Part shown: piece by piece, positions 1 through 10,822 of the stretch
How positions within the stretch are numbered: position 1 is the first letter of the stretch
Layout: each line of letters opens with the position of its first letter
Source: Mesomycoplasma neurolyticum
Lineage (GTDB): Bacteria > Bacillota_I > Bacilli_A > Mycoplasmatales > Metamycoplasmataceae
NCBI RefSeq assembly: GCF_900660485.1
Contig: NZ_LR214951.1
Span: 372,001 to 436,000 of the forward strand
Length of the DNA: 64,000 nucleotides
Direction: 5' to 3'
The notes under the pieces: generated by a model
What the model was told of the DNA's origin: nothing
The model's input: the letters and a program-made list of their open reading frames with translations, nothing else
Databases searched by the model: none
Position numbers and translations under genes: made by a program

Positions 1-284
1 ATGCTATTTGTTTTTACCTTTTTAATTTTTCTTTTATAAACAAAAAACAAACTAAACATCAAAAACAGAATTTTATCTTTTCATGTTTTAAAATTATTTA
101 TCAATAATATTTTGTGTATAAATAAAAAAGTAATGACAATTAAAATAATAAGATCTGAATAAATATATAAAATGTTCTTGTTGAATAAAAAAATATTACT
201 AAAGAAAATAAATACATAGATTGCAAACAATATTTTCGCAACAAAACTAAACCAAACTATTTTTCTAATATTAATAATATTCAT
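1..284 (-). CDS. Membrane protein, C-terminus beyond the left edge
   Basis: The reading frame starts at an ATG at 284 and stays open to the first base of the window when TGA is read as Trp, so the gene is partial. The visible ~94 residues hold two strongly hydrophobic stretches (about residues 10-33 and 42-63) followed by a Lys/Phe-rich segment, consistent with an integral membrane protein. No clear Shine-Dalgarno is present; the start overlaps the end of an upstream open frame by 14 nt, so translation may be coupled to it. I do not recognise the family. Confidence 0.5.
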
Positions 285-579
285 TTAAAATACCCATTTT
301 TCTTAATTTTTCAGAAGTATATTTTTCTCCATTGTATGATAATAATTTTTTAAAATTTTTGCTTGGTTCTTTTATATCAAAAGCATAGCAATAACCTAAA
401 CTTGCAAATCATCATATTTCTAATTTTGAAAGTACCACTTCTAAATAATGTTTGCTTGCTCACCCAATATTTACTAAATATTTATTAGTGGTTTTATCAT
501 AAGTATAAATAACAAAATTATGCCCGAAAAAACCTAATTTATGTTCACCATTTTTATCAAATAATATATATAATATTTT
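271..579 (-). pseudogene. Orphan open frame lacking a start codon, probable gene remnant
   Basis: About 100 codons are open on the minus strand between TAA at 580-582 and TAA at 271-273. The translation looks like real protein: Gly, Trp and aromatic residues are well spread, for example GFFGHNFVIYTYDK and LEIWWFASLGYCYAFD, using one TGA as Trp. There is no in-frame ATG, GTG or TTG near the beginning and no ribosome binding site. I read it as the 3' remainder of a decayed gene. A small gene with an unusual start remains possible. Family not recognised. Confidence 0.35.
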
Positions 580-710
580 TTATTTTATCAAAAAACAATT
601 AAAATGTAATTAGTATAACAAAATAATTTATATAACATTATTATAAAACTTTTTATAAAAAAATAATGTATTTTATAAAAAACACATTATTAATCTTAAA
701 AAATTAGCAA

Positions 711-3278
711 TTATTTTTTGTCTTTAAATAAATAGTTAAAAATTTCTTGATAATAGTCTACAGGTATAAATTTTACAGCTTTTTTAATTTCATCCGAAAT
801 ATCAACAAGATTTTTTTCATTTTCTTTAGGTATAAAAATAGTTTTAATGCCTTTTTTATATCCTGCAATTGATTTTTCTTTTAGTCCACCAATTGCTAAA
901 ACTTTCCCTCTTAATGTTATTTCTCCTGTCATACCTATATCAGAAGAAACCTTTCTTTTAGATAATGCTGAAATAATAGCTGTTGTAAAAGTAACACCTG
1001 CTGAAGGTCCATCCTTTGGAACAGCTCCTTCAGGAACATGAATGTGAATTTGATTTTTTTCAAAATCAAATTCAGTAATCCCAAATTCTTTAGCATTAGC
1101 TCTTACATAACTTAGGGCAATTTCAGCTGATTCTTTCATTACATCTCTTAATCTACCGGTTAATTTAATAGTGTTATTTTGAGCTGGCATTGTTGTAACT
1201 TCGATTGCTAAAGTAGAACCACCATATGCTGTATAAGCAAGTCCATTTACAATACCAATTTGATTTTTGATTTTTTCATTTTCTTCACTATATTTTTCAA
1301 CACCAAGCATTTCACTAATTTTTTCTTTAGTAATAGTGAAATTTTTAGTAATTTCTTTTTTTAGAATTCTATTAATGATTTTGCGAGCAAGTTTATCTAA
1401 AACTCTTTTAAGATTTCTTACACCTGCTTCTCTTGTATAATGACTAATTAAATATTCAACTGTTTTTTTATTAATTTTGAAATATTTTTCTTCAAGTAAA
1501 TTTTCTTCTAAAACTTTTGGTATTAAGTGTGAGATTGCAATTTCAATTTTTTCTAGTAATGTATAGGAACTCAATTCAATGATTTCAACTCTATCAGCTA
1601 ACGGTTCAGGAATATCACTAAAACTATTAGCTGTAGCAATAAACATCACTTTTGATAAATCGTATTCCAACTCTAAATAGTGATCTTGAAAATGTTTGTT
1701 TTGTTCAGGATCTAAAACTTCTAGCAATGAACTTGAAGGATCGCCTTTGTGATCTGATGATAATTTATCAATTTCATCTAATAAAATTATTGGGTTAGAA
1801 ACACCAGCTTTTTTTATAGCATTAATAATTTTACCAGGCATTGCACCTACATATGTTCTTCTATGTCCTCTAATTTCAGCTTCATCTCTAACACCACCAA
1901 GTGAAACTTTTACCATTTTTCGCCCCACTGCTTTTGCAATAGATTTAACAATAGAAGTTTTTCCAGTTCCTGGAGGACCTAGTAAAGTTAGAATAGGCAT
2001 ATTATTAGAAACATCATCAAAAGCATTTTCTTTAAATAAATTAAGATCAATAGCTTCTGTTTGATTTGGTAAAATTTTCAAATCTTCTCTATTTAACTCT
2101 TTGTTTTTTTGTTTTTTGTAGGTTAACACAGAAAGAAAATCCATCACTCTTTCTTTTACATCATCAAGTCCATAGTGTTTATTTGAAAGAATTTCTTCTG
2201 CTTTTTGTAAGTCTAAATCATCTAGCGAAACAATTCTTCAAGGCAAAGTATGAATTAAATCTAAATATGTTTTAGAAATGTTAGCTTCTGGAGAAGAAGA
2301 CATCATTCCACGAAGTTTTTTAGTTTCTTTTTTAATAGCTTGAATAACTTCTTTTGGATATTTATTATCTGTTTCAGGCTTAATTAACTCATTATTTAAT
2401 TTGTCCTCGTGATCGTTTTCCTCACCTAGTTTTTGTCTAATGACACGCATTTTTTCTCTTAAAATAAACTCTAATTGTTGCTTATCAAGATTTTTTTTCA
2501 TTTGCTTGTCTATTTCAATATCAATGTTACGTTCATTAATTTCAGTTGCTTTGTTTTGTTTAATATCAGTTTTATCTTCAATATCTTTTATTTTTTCTAA
2601 AAAACTTGTTTTTAATTTATTAGAAATAATAGTTTTAATGAAAGTAAATTTTTCATCAATTCAATTTAAAAAAACATATTCTTTTTTCTCGTTATTGCTT
2701 AACTCTAAAGTTTTTGCAAAATAGTCTAAATAATAATCTAATGCTTTGAATTCAGTTCAATTTTTAGAATCAACCATTGCCTTAAATTTGAGAAACTCAT
2801 CATTTAATATTTTTTTGCTATGTAGTTGTTCTAACAAATTTATAAAATTATCATATAAATTAACATAAATACCATTTTTTTGAATTGTTACTTCTTGATC
2901 ACCAAATCTAGAATTTATCTTTACAGTTTTAGCTTCTGCATAAATTAATACTTCTTTTTTTACTTGTTCAAAAAATAATTTTGTAATTTTCACTCTATCT
3001 TCGATTACATAATCAACAATGAATTCACCATTTTCTTCTTTGAAGTTCAAAACTTTTGCCTTTAGCCCAACTTTGTAGAAATTATCTTTAAATTCATCAT
3101 TATTTTCAAATTTTAATTCAGTTATTTTACTATTTTTATTAACTAAAATTACAAATTTTTTAATTTTACCATCAAATCATAGTGATTTATTTTTTAAATC
3201 AGATATGCTCATTTTAGATTGAACATGTTCACCTGGTAAGAAAAATTCGTTTGAAGTATGACAAAAATATTTAGCCAT
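711..3278 (-). CDS. lon: ATP-dependent protease Lon
   Basis: Cytosolic AAA+ serine protease that degrades misfolded and regulatory proteins. The 855-residue frame (TGA as Trp) starts at an ATG at 3278, 7-12 nt after an AGAGGTG ribosome binding site. It has an N-terminal LAN domain, a coiled-coil middle, Walker A GPPGTGKT at about 434-441, a DEIDK Walker B, and the protease domain with nucleophile Ser759 in PKDGPSAG and catalytic Lys802 in GGLKEK. Length is normal for the family. A CIRCE operator lies just upstream, so heat-shock control by HrcA is expected. The product assignment is secure. Confidence 0.97.
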
Positions 3279-3310
3279 AATACACCTCTTTCTTTAATAA
3301 ATTAATACAT

Positions 3311-3316
3311 ATTATA
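3311..3316 (-). promoter_or_regulatory. Probable -10 box of lon
   Basis: On the minus strand this reads TATAAT, about 30 bp upstream of the lon start codon and immediately downstream of the CIRCE repeat. HrcA bound to the CIRCE would block RNA polymerase here. The -35 would lie inside the CIRCE; no clear consensus is visible. Confidence 0.6.
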
Positions 3317-3324
3317 ATGTAAAA

Positions 3325-3351
3325 TTAGCACTTTAAGTAAAAAAGTGCTAA
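3325..3351. promoter_or_regulatory. CIRCE operator (HrcA binding site)
   Basis: Perfect 9-9-9 inverted repeat TTAGCACTT-N9-AAGTGCTAA. The CIRCE consensus is TTAGCACTC-N9-GAGTGCTAA, so each arm differs at one position and the change is symmetrical, which keeps the dyad intact. It sits 47-73 bp upstream of the lon start, beside its -10 box. CIRCE control of lon by HrcA is known in mollicutes; hrcA itself is not in this window. Confidence 0.9.
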
Positions 3352-3377
3352 ATAAAACATAAAAATATTATTTTCAA

Positions 3378-4043
3378 CTAATGTTTTCCTAGTTTTTTAT
3401 TCCTTTTATTGTCTATTATTTTATTTAATAAAGCACTAAATAAAATTGTTAAAGTGAAATTAGTAAAATTAAAAGGTAAATATAATATAAAGCAAAAATT
3501 TATAAAACTTAGATTTGTTTTAAAATAATTGGAAATTTTTGTTCATTTGTTTAATGTTGAATCAAGAAAATAACCATCTGTAATTTTATACATTCCAAAA
3601 AACAAAGGTGAAAAAAATAAAAAATTTAATATCGTCATTATTAACGAAGTAGTAATTATACTTAAAAAACTTGCAATTAAAAAAATAATTTTTTTATTTA
3701 GCTTTTTTATTTTTTTCAATAAAAATAATGAAAGAAAAAATATGAAAATAAAAAAACCATTACTAAATAATAATATTCCATGTCCCAGCCATCCTATTAA
3801 ATCAAAATTCATTGTTATAAAAGGACCTAATAAAAATCTTGTTATTAATGCAATAATTCCAAATTTAAAATCTGTAACAAAAAAAATAACAAAAATGAAT
3901 AAAAATGATATATCTATTTTAAGTCCAATTATTGAAAATAATGGTCATGGAATAAATTTAGAAATAAAAATTCCAATTAAAGATAAACAGGTTAGAATAC
4001 CTGTTAGTGTTATTTTATGAATTATATTTTTATTGTAAGACAT
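3378..4043 (-). CDS. Putative ECF transporter S-component-like membrane protein (MPN527-like)
   Basis: A 221-residue protein, ATG at 4043, two TGA codons read as Trp. It shows about five or six hydrophobic segments, short loops, and a Gly/Asn-containing segment (LIGWLGHGILLFSNG) before a long hydrophobic helix, similar to the substrate-binding S components of energy-coupling factor transporters seen in mycoplasmas (MPN527 family). It follows upp after only 8 nt, at the end of a nucleoside salvage operon. From that context I infer import of a nucleoside, nucleobase or related vitamin; the substrate is not shown by the sequence. Its 3' end (TAG at 3378) relies on reading TGA as Trp. Confidence 0.6.
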
Positions 4044-4051
4044 TATAAAAA

Positions 4052-4675
4052 TTATTTAGTCCCAAAAATTCTATCACCCGCATCACCAAGACCAGGTAAG
4101 ATGTAATTTTTATCATTTAACTTTTTATCAAGTGAAGCTAAGAAAATTTTAACATCTGGGTGTTGTTTAAAAACATTATCAATTCCAGTTTGAACCCCTA
4201 CCAAACTAATTAAATTAATATTTTTAAATCCATCATTTTTTAATTTAGTAATTGCATCAACTGCTGTTCCACCTGTTGCAAGCATTGGGTCTACTAATAA
4301 AATAAGTGAATCTTTTGAAACGATTGGAATTTTATAATAATATTCTTTTGACTCAAAAGTTGTTTCATCACGATATAATCCGATATGTCCAACTTTTGCT
4401 GTAGGTACCAATGATAATATACCATCAGTCATTCCGAGTCCTGCTCTTAAAATAGGAACAATAACAATTTCTTCATTAATTTTAACACCATGAGCTGTTT
4501 CGCCTGTTGGTGTTAAAACTTTATGTTCTTTTGTTTTTACATCTCTTAAAATTTCATAAGTCATTAATGAAGAAATTTCTTTTAATAATTGTCTAAATAA
4601 ATGATGTGAAGTTTTAGCATCACGCATTGCTGTAAGTTTTGCTGTGATTAATGGATGATTAAAAACTTTTAACAT
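4052..4675 (-). CDS. upp: Uracil phosphoribosyltransferase
   Basis: Converts uracil and PRPP to UMP in pyrimidine salvage. The 207 residues match the family length. Visible features are the PRPP-binding motif VDPMLATGGTA, the conserved VPILRAGLGM segment, and the C-terminal uracil-binding part GLGDAGDRIFGT. The ATG at 4675 follows an AAGGAG-like ribosome binding site. It lies between deoC and an ECF-like membrane protein, so uracil released by DeoA can be reused directly. Confidence 0.97.
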   Translation of the reverse strand: MLKVFNHPLITAKLTAMRDAKTSHHLFRQLLKEISSLMTYEILRDVKTKEHKVLTPTGETAHGVKINEEIVIVPILRAGLGMTDGILSLVPTAKVGHIGLYRDETTFESKEYYYKIPIVSKDSLILLVDPMLATGGTAVDAITKLKNDGFKNINLISLVGVQTGIDNVFKQHPDVKIFLASLDKKLNDKNYILPGLGDAGDRIFGTK

Positions 4676-4700
4676 AATAATAACTCCTTATTTTTAATAA

Positions 4701-5366
4701 TTAATATTCCGATGACTTGACTGTTTTATTTTCTAAAATTTTAACACTTGATGATGTTCCAAATCTAGTTGCGCCTAATTCATACATTTTCGCTAAATCA
4801 TCAAGTGTTTTAATGCCACCAGCAGCTTTGATAGCAATTTGTCCTTTAGTTACTGAAGCCATTAATTCTATATCTTCGAATGTTGCTCCACGATATGAAA
4901 AACCGGTAGATGTTTTAACAAAATCAGCTTTTGCATTTACAACAATTTCAGTTGCTTTTTTAATTTCTTCTTTTGTTAAAAGCGCAGTTTCGATAATAAC
5001 CTTTAAAATTGAATTACCAATTTCTTTTTTAATTGCTTTAATTTCATTTAAGACATAATCATATTTTTTTTCTTTTAGTCTTCCAATGTTAATAACCATA
5101 TCAATTTCATTTGCTCCATGGTTGATTGCTAATTTTGCTTCCTGAACTTTAGCTTGTGTAATCATAGCTCCTAAAGGAAAACCAACAACAGCTGTTATGC
5201 CAATATCTGTATTTTCTAGTTTTTCTTTAGCAAATTTAACTCAACTTGAGTTAACACAAATGGTTTTAAATTGATATTGTTTTGCTTCATCAATAAGTTT
5301 ATTTATGTCTTTACTAGTTGCTTCTGGTTTTAAATATGTATGATCGATTAATTTTGCTCAATTCAT
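4701..5366 (-). CDS. deoC: Deoxyribose-phosphate aldolase
   Basis: Splits 2-deoxyribose 5-phosphate into glyceraldehyde 3-phosphate and acetaldehyde, feeding sugars from deoxynucleosides into glycolysis. The 221-residue TIM-barrel protein starts [12 protein letters not shown] (one TGA Trp) and has the Schiff-base lysine at about K151 in [10 protein letters not shown] and the downstream AAGGIK motif. The ATG overlaps the TAA of deoA by one base (TAATG), implying translational coupling. Confidence 0.96.
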
Positions 5367-6661
5367 TATCTCATCCTTTTAAAAATTATTTTATTTTCAA
5401 TTTTTTGGTTATTAAATTTAAAAGCTGCTTGCGCTTGTTTAATTAATGATTTTTCAATTGGTTTAGATGAAAATAAAGTTAAAATTAAATCACCTTTTTT
5501 TACTAAATCATTAGTTTTTTTGTTTAGTTCAATTCCAGCATTAAAATCAATTTTATCAGTTTTAGTTAATCTAGAAGCACCTAATTTAGAAGCTATAACA
5601 GCTAGTTTAAAAGATGAAGTAATTTCTAAATAACCTTCTTGTTCAGCAAAAAGTTCTATCTTATAATGAGGAATTCAAAAACTTTCTGATTTTAATTTAT
5701 CAACATCTCCACCTTGATGTTTAACAAATTCAAAAAATTTGTCTAAAGCCTTTTTATTTTTAATAACTTCATTAATTAAACTATATGCTTCTTTGTCAGT
5801 TTTTACTTTTTTAGCTTGTTTTAAAATAGTTGCAATAGAAGAAAAACAAAGTGTTTCAAGATCTTTTGACCCTTTTCCTTCTAATGTTTTTATAGCTTCA
5901 AGAATTTCATTTCTATTTCCAATAGATTTACCAATTGGTCGATCCATGTTTGTAATCTCTACACGGACATCACGTTTTAATTCTTTACCAATTTTAATCA
6001 TCTCTTTAGATAAATTTTCTGCTTCAGCTAAATTTTTCATAAACGCACCATCACCACATTTTACATCTAATAAAATTGCATCTGAACCTGTTGCAATTTT
6101 CTTTGACATAATTGATGATGCAATTAGAGGTATTGAATCCACTGTTGCAGTTACATCTCTTAGTGCATAAATTTTTTTATCAGCTGGTACTAAATCATCT
6201 GTTTGAGACATAATAGCGATATTTATATCTTTAACTTGTTTAATGAAGTTTTCTTCAGATAATTCAGCACTAAAGCCATCAATAGATTCTAGTTTATCAA
6301 TTGTTCCGCCTGTATGTCCCAAACCTCTCCCTGACATTTTGGCAACAGGAATATTTAATGCTGCAAGAATTGGTGCAATAATTAATGTTGTTTTATCACC
6401 AACTCCCCCAGTTGAGTGTTTATCTACCTTAATACCTGGAATTGATGATAAATCAATGTTTTTCCCTGAATTAGCCATTGCTAATGTTAATGCTGCAGTT
6501 TCTTTAGAATTCATTCCATTAAAAACAATAGTCATTAAAAAAGCTGACATTTGATAATCTTTAATTTTTTTATTAACATATTGTTTAATGATGAAGTCAA
6601 TTTCTTGTTTTGTTAATTCTTGATTATTTCTTTTTTTAATTATTAATTCTTTTATATCCAT
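5366..6661 (-). CDS. deoA: Thymidine / pyrimidine-nucleoside phosphorylase
   Basis: Phosphorolysis of pyrimidine (deoxy)nucleosides to base plus (deoxy)ribose 1-phosphate. The 431 residues are typical. Visible motifs include KHSTGGVGDKTTL and SGRGLGHTGGTIDKLES (phosphate and nucleoside binding) and the C-terminal lobe after the TGA at 5675, which is read as Trp. It begins the deoA-deoC-upp-ECF-like run. A terminator-like hairpin separates it from deoD, so it may have its own promoter. Thymidine versus general pyrimidine-nucleoside specificity cannot be told from sequence. Confidence 0.95.
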
Positions 6662-6685
6662 GTTAATCCTATAATTCTAGATAAT

Positions 6686-6716
6686 AAAATAGACTAACTA
6701 AATGTTAATCTATTTT
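6686..6716 (-). terminator. Hairpin terminator after deoD
   Basis: Arms aaaatagactaac (6686-6698) and gttaatctatttt (6704-6716) pair over 13 bp with one G-U when read on the minus strand, followed by further T-rich sequence. It lies between the deoD stop and the deoA start, so it may attenuate rather than fully end transcription of the salvage genes. Confidence 0.6.
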
Positions 6717-6721
6717 TTATT

Positions 6722-7420
6722 TTAAACAGTTTCTAATGCAATTTGCATCATTTGACGAAATCTTTGTTCACGTTCCTCTGGTGTTGTAACTTCCCCAGTT
6801 ATGAGGTTATCTGAAATTGTGAGCAAACAAGCTGCTTGTTTTTTGAATTTTTTAGCATTAGCAAATAATGCAAAAGATTCCATTTCTACAGCAATTGCTT
6901 CAGTGTATTCTAAAGTTTTTTCTAATCTACGCCCTGAATAAAATACATCTGAAGAATGCACTCTACCTACATTTAGCGAAATTCCAGCTTTAAGTGCACT
7001 TTCCATAATTTCAGCATTTAAAAGAACTGATGGTTCTAAAACATGTGTTTTTTCACCTAAAACTAATTGTGCATAAATATGTGAATCTGAAAAACAACTA
7101 TTAGCTAATACAAGATCATAAATTTTTAAATCTTTTTTATAAGATCCAGCTGAACCAATTCTAATAATTCTATCAACATTGTAAAATTTAAATAATTCAT
7201 ATGAGTAAATACCCATTGATGCAATACCCATACCTGAAGTTCCAACTGTTACTCTTCTTCCTTTGTACATCCCTGTAAAGAAATATGCATTTCTTACGCT
7301 ACTTACTAATTGAACATCGGTTAAATAATTTTTAGCAATATACTCTGCTCTTAGTGGGTCGCCTGCTAATAAAACAGTTTTTGCTATTTCATTAAATTTT
7401 GCTTTAATATGTGGTGTCAT
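6722..7420 (-). CDS. deoD: Purine-nucleoside phosphorylase (DeoD type)
   Basis: Phosphorolysis of purine (deoxy)nucleosides to base plus (deoxy)ribose 1-phosphate. The 232 residues match hexameric DeoD enzymes: TPHIKA near the N-terminus, the phosphate-binding GDPLRAEYI, RIGSAGSY, and EMESFALFANA in the nucleoside-binding region. The start follows an AAGGAG site. Nucleoside salvage is essential in mollicutes, which do not make bases de novo; hpt at 12.4 kb would take the released hypoxanthine. Confidence 0.96.
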   Translation of the reverse strand: MTPHIKAKFNEIAKTVLLAGDPLRAEYIAKNYLTDVQLVSSVRNAYFFTGMYKGRRVTVGTSGMGIASMGIYSYELFKFYNVDRIIRIGSAGSYKKDLKIYDLVLANSCFSDSHIYAQLVLGEKTHVLEPSVLLNAEIMESALKAGISLNVGRVHSSDVFYSGRRLEKTLEYTEAIAVEMESFALFANAKKFKKQAACLLTISDNLITGEVTTPEEREQRFRQMMQIALETV

Positions 7421-7481
7421 TTTGTCACGCTCCTTATATAGTTATAAATTACTTTTTATATTATAAACTAAAAAACAATAT

Positions 7482-8102
7482 TTAAACTTGTTTATTTTTA
7501 AAATAAACTAAATTTTTAATTTCTTTAAAATATAAAATACCAGAAAAAATTGAAAAAAACAAAGCACAAAACATTGGAATGTTTAAAATTCAATAATAAA
7601 GTTTATATTGTTTATTATTTTCATCTAAAATAGGCATCAAAACCATTAGTAAAATAATTGCAAATGTTTGACTTAATGTCTTTAATTTACCTCAAACGGA
7701 AGCAGCTACTTTTTTGTTGTATTTAGCTGCTAGATTTCTAAAACCATCTACCATAATATCTCTAACTATAAATATTACTACTATTCAAATTTCACTAAAT
7801 TTTAAAAGTGCTAAAAAAATTAAAATTGTTGAAACAATAATTTTGTCAGATAATGGATCAAACAATTGTCCAAATGTTGAAATAGCTTTAAATTTTCTAG
7901 CTAAAAAGCCATCTAAAAAATCTGTAAACATCGCAATAACAAAAACAATTAATGCAATAACAAAAACAAAATAATATTTATTTTTTATATAAACAGTTGT
8001 ATTTTTTGAATGATAGTAAAATCATGTTAAACAAAATAATAAAGGAATTCAAAGTAAAATTCTTAAAATTGTTAAATAATTAGGAATTTTATTTTTTATC
8101 AT
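7482..8102 (-). CDS. pgsA: CDP-diacylglycerol--glycerol-3-phosphate 3-phosphatidyltransferase
   Basis: Makes phosphatidylglycerol phosphate, the first committed step to phosphatidylglycerol and cardiolipin. The 206-residue membrane protein carries the CDP-alcohol phosphotransferase signature D-G-x2-A-R-x8-G-x3-D-x3-D within DGFLARKFKAISTFGQLFD and the following PLSDK. Several hydrophobic helices surround it. Its start overlaps the end of the upstream gene by 14 nt. Confidence 0.93.
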
Positions 8103-8622
8103 TTAAAACCAGCGAGTTTTTAAATTCTTTTTTTAAATTAAGGTAATTTTCTTTTTTTGCATCATCATTTAAATATTGTTTCTCAATATTTGCAAAAAAT
8201 TGAATTTGACTTTGATTTTTTTTGGATCAAAGATTTGATTTTGTTTCGATTAATATATTTAAATTATCATTGAAATCAGAATTATCTAAGTAAGGGTTAT
8301 CTGCGAATGTTTGATAAAATTGTGGATGCTTAATAATTTTTTTAATTTCATTTTTTGTAAAGAAATTAAGCTCTTTCATTTTAAAATCACCAATTGAAAC
8401 GACAAAGTTGTTTAATAATTCTTCATTTTTTTCAATAATAGCATTAATTTTATATGTTATTTCTTCTGTCAAAATTCTTTGATTTTCTAAAATTTTTTCC
8501 TTTTCAATTTTTATTTTTTTCTTTTTCTTTCTTTCTGTAATAACTTGAAATAAAACTACAATAACAATTGAAATAACTAAAATTGCAGCAATTACTATAA
8601 ACATTATGGTATTATTATCCAT
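8089..8622 (-). CDS. Single-pass membrane protein of unknown function
   Basis: A 177-residue protein: hydrophobic segment at about residues 6-28, a strongly basic stop-transfer run (ERKKKKKIKIEKEK), then a helical, charged, probably cytosolic region with coiled-coil character. One in-frame TGA (8227) is Trp. It overlaps pgsA by 14 nt and so is probably translated with it. I do not recognise the family; the orientation suggests a short outside N-terminus and a cytosolic helical domain. Confidence 0.7.
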
Positions 8623-8686
8623 TTATCCTCCATTTTAAATATTATAATAAAAAATAAACTATTTTGCATTTTAATTTATTTTTATG

Positions 8687-10096
8687 CTATGTTGCTAGCA
8701 TAAAAACTAAAATTGTTATTCCAAAGAAAATAAATGTTGAAGTTGCATCTGTTAAAGTAGCTAAAATTGGAGCAGATAAAACCGCTGGATCTTTACCTAG
8801 TTTAGCTGCAATTAGCGGGATAAAAGAACCTAAAATTTTTGAAAAAGTAATAACAATTAAAAGTGCTAATGATGCTGTAAAAGAAATAATAAGTATTTTT
8901 GATGTTTTTGAGGCAACAAATAAATCTCTACTAATTGAAAAATAAATCATTAGTCTTAAAAAATTTGCTACCATCAAAATTGAACCAACAATTAAACCAA
9001 CTGTTAATTCTTTTACTAAAACTTGCGAAATATATTTTTTCGCGCTATTTTCACCTAATGAAATAGCACGCGTTATTGTTGTTGCAGATTGCGACCCTGC
9101 ATTACCAGCCGAACCTGCGATAACTGGAATAATTGAAACAATAGTAGAAACATAAACACTTAAACCTAGTGATTTTAAACTACTACTATTTTCAATAGAA
9201 TTTGTAAAAACTTCAATTACAATTTGACTTAATGTTGAACCTAACATTAAAATTAAAAGTCAAAAAATTCTTGATTTTACAATTTTTAAAACACTTGTTT
9301 TAATGTATGATATCTCATGGTGGGGATTAATCCCTGCCATTTTATAAATATCTTCTGTTGCTTCTTCTTGTAAAATGTCGATTACATCATCAGAAGTAAT
9401 CATACCTACTATTTTGTTTGATTTATTAACTACTGGTAATACCGAAAGGTCATTATCAGCAAAAATTAATGATGCTTCACTTTTTTTGCTTGTTGTGTAA
9501 ATTGTAGGCACTTTAAACATATGATCAGTAAGTTTAGCTTCTGGCTCATTAAAAACAATATCTTCTAATGTTGTGGCAGCCTTAAAATTTCATTTTGAAT
9601 CAACAATGTAGTAGTAGTGTGTTAACTCAAGTTCATTTTTATATTTTTTAATATGTTCAAGTGCTCTTTTGTTTGTTCAATGATCTTTTAAAAAAATTAA
9701 ATCAACAGACATTACAGAACCAATTTGGTCATCATCATATTTTAAAATTTTGTTAACATTTTGTCTTGTATCTTTATCAATATTTTTCAAAATTTTAATA
9801 GCTAATCTTTCCGGAATTTCTTCTATCAAATCAGCTATTTCATCAGTATATAACTCAGAAACCACATTTACAATCATTTCATTTGAAAAATTTTGGATTA
9901 ATTCTTCTTGTATTTCTAAGTCTAAGTATGCAAAAATTTCACCAGCATCTTCTGTTTTTAATAATCTAAAAAAAACAATTTTTTCTGCTATTGGTAAAGT
10001 GCTTACTTCATTTGCTATTTCACTAATAATAGTGTCATTTGAATATTTTCTAATTGCTGCTATATCTCTTTTTTTAACTAATTCTAATAAACTCAT
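8687..10096 (-). CDS. mgtE: Magnesium transporter MgtE
   Basis: Mg2+ channel of the MgtE family, 469 residues. Order: N-terminal helical superfamily domain (residues 1-125, with ADLIEEIPERLAIKIL), a tandem CBS pair (SEASLIFADNDLSVLPVV and GMITSDDVIDILQEEATEDI), and a C-terminal membrane domain with about five helices including GSAGNAGSQSATTITRA and the conserved final segment before TAG at 8687. Two TGA codons are Trp. Two bases separate it from the upstream diadenylate cyclase gene; the pair is probably co-transcribed. Confidence 0.95.
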
Positions 10097-10098
10097 AA

Positions 10099-10671
10099 TT
10101 AATTCTTCAGCTTAGATTCCAAAACTTTTCTAAAATCATCAATTACAACATATTCAAATTTTTCATTTTTTGCAATAATAATTTTTCCAGTTTCTTCTGA
10201 AACCACAATTGTTGTTGAATCCGATTGTTCACTAATTCCAAGTGCTGCTCTATGACGAGAACCAAAAAGGTTATTTATTGATCTAGATGTAATTTTATAA
10301 TATGTAGAAGCATAAATAATTTTATTTTCTCTAATAATTAAAGCTCCATCATGGAGGGGTGAATTTTTATTGAAAATTGAAATAATTAATGATGATGAAA
10401 TGTTAGCATCAATTTTTACACCATCAGTTCTTAATTCATCTAATTTATCATAATTTTCAATAGTTATAATAGCACCGGTTTTAGTTCTTGAAAGTTCTTC
10501 AACAGCATTTTTTAATTCAATAATAAGTCTATTTTTATTTGAATCAGCTAATTGGCTAAACTTACTTTTTTTAGTTTTTCAAATTTTATGAAAAAGAATT
10601 ATTTCTTTTGTAATTAAAATAACTAAAACTAAAAAAATCAAAACAGTAGCTATAATACTAAAAATTTCCAT
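10099..10671 (-). CDS. Membrane-anchored diadenylate cyclase (c-di-AMP synthase, CdaA/CdaM type)
   Basis: Condenses two ATP to cyclic di-AMP, which controls potassium and osmotic balance. The 190-residue protein has one N-terminal membrane helix (about 3-22) and a DAC domain with both catalytic motifs, DGA at 108-110 (SPLHDGALII) and RHR at 139-141 (GSRHRAALGIS). A single helix instead of three resembles CdaM of Mycoplasma pneumoniae. The ATG follows GGGAG. Pairing with mgtE is notable because both act in ion homeostasis; a direct link is inference. Confidence 0.92.
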
Positions 10672-10796
10672 AAAAACTCCCTTTCATTTTTTTTATTTAT
10701 AATATATTAATAAATTTTATATTAAAAATTTAAAAAGTATTAACCAAAATATAAAATTTGTTTATTTTTAAGTAATAAACATTTTGAATATAAAAA

Positions 10797-10822
10797 AATA
10801 CAGCTATTTTAAATGCTGTATT
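10797..10822 (-). terminator. Intrinsic terminator of the lipoprotein gene at 10.8-11.5 kb
   Basis: Arms aatacagc (10797-10804) and gctgtatt (10815-10822) form an 8-bp stem on the minus strand, followed by TTTTTTTATA. The stem overlaps the stop codon of the lipoprotein gene. Confidence 0.65.

Noticed and set aside
847-1041. Plus-strand open frames inside lon, upp, deoA, mgtE, gap and rpoC
   Set aside because: Antisense shadows of strongly conserved genes; they lack RBS and codon usage of this genome.
711-3278. Apparent breakage of lon, dnaX, rpoB, rpoC, deoA, gap and others by TGA codons
   Set aside because: All interrupted genes become full length with conserved Trp positions when TGA is read as Trp; this is the mollicute code, not decay.
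3378-3460. Second CIRCE-like site (agcac/gtg motifs) downstream of the lon operator
   Set aside because: The motifs lie inside the 3' coding part of the ECF-like gene and do not form a 9-9-9 dyad.
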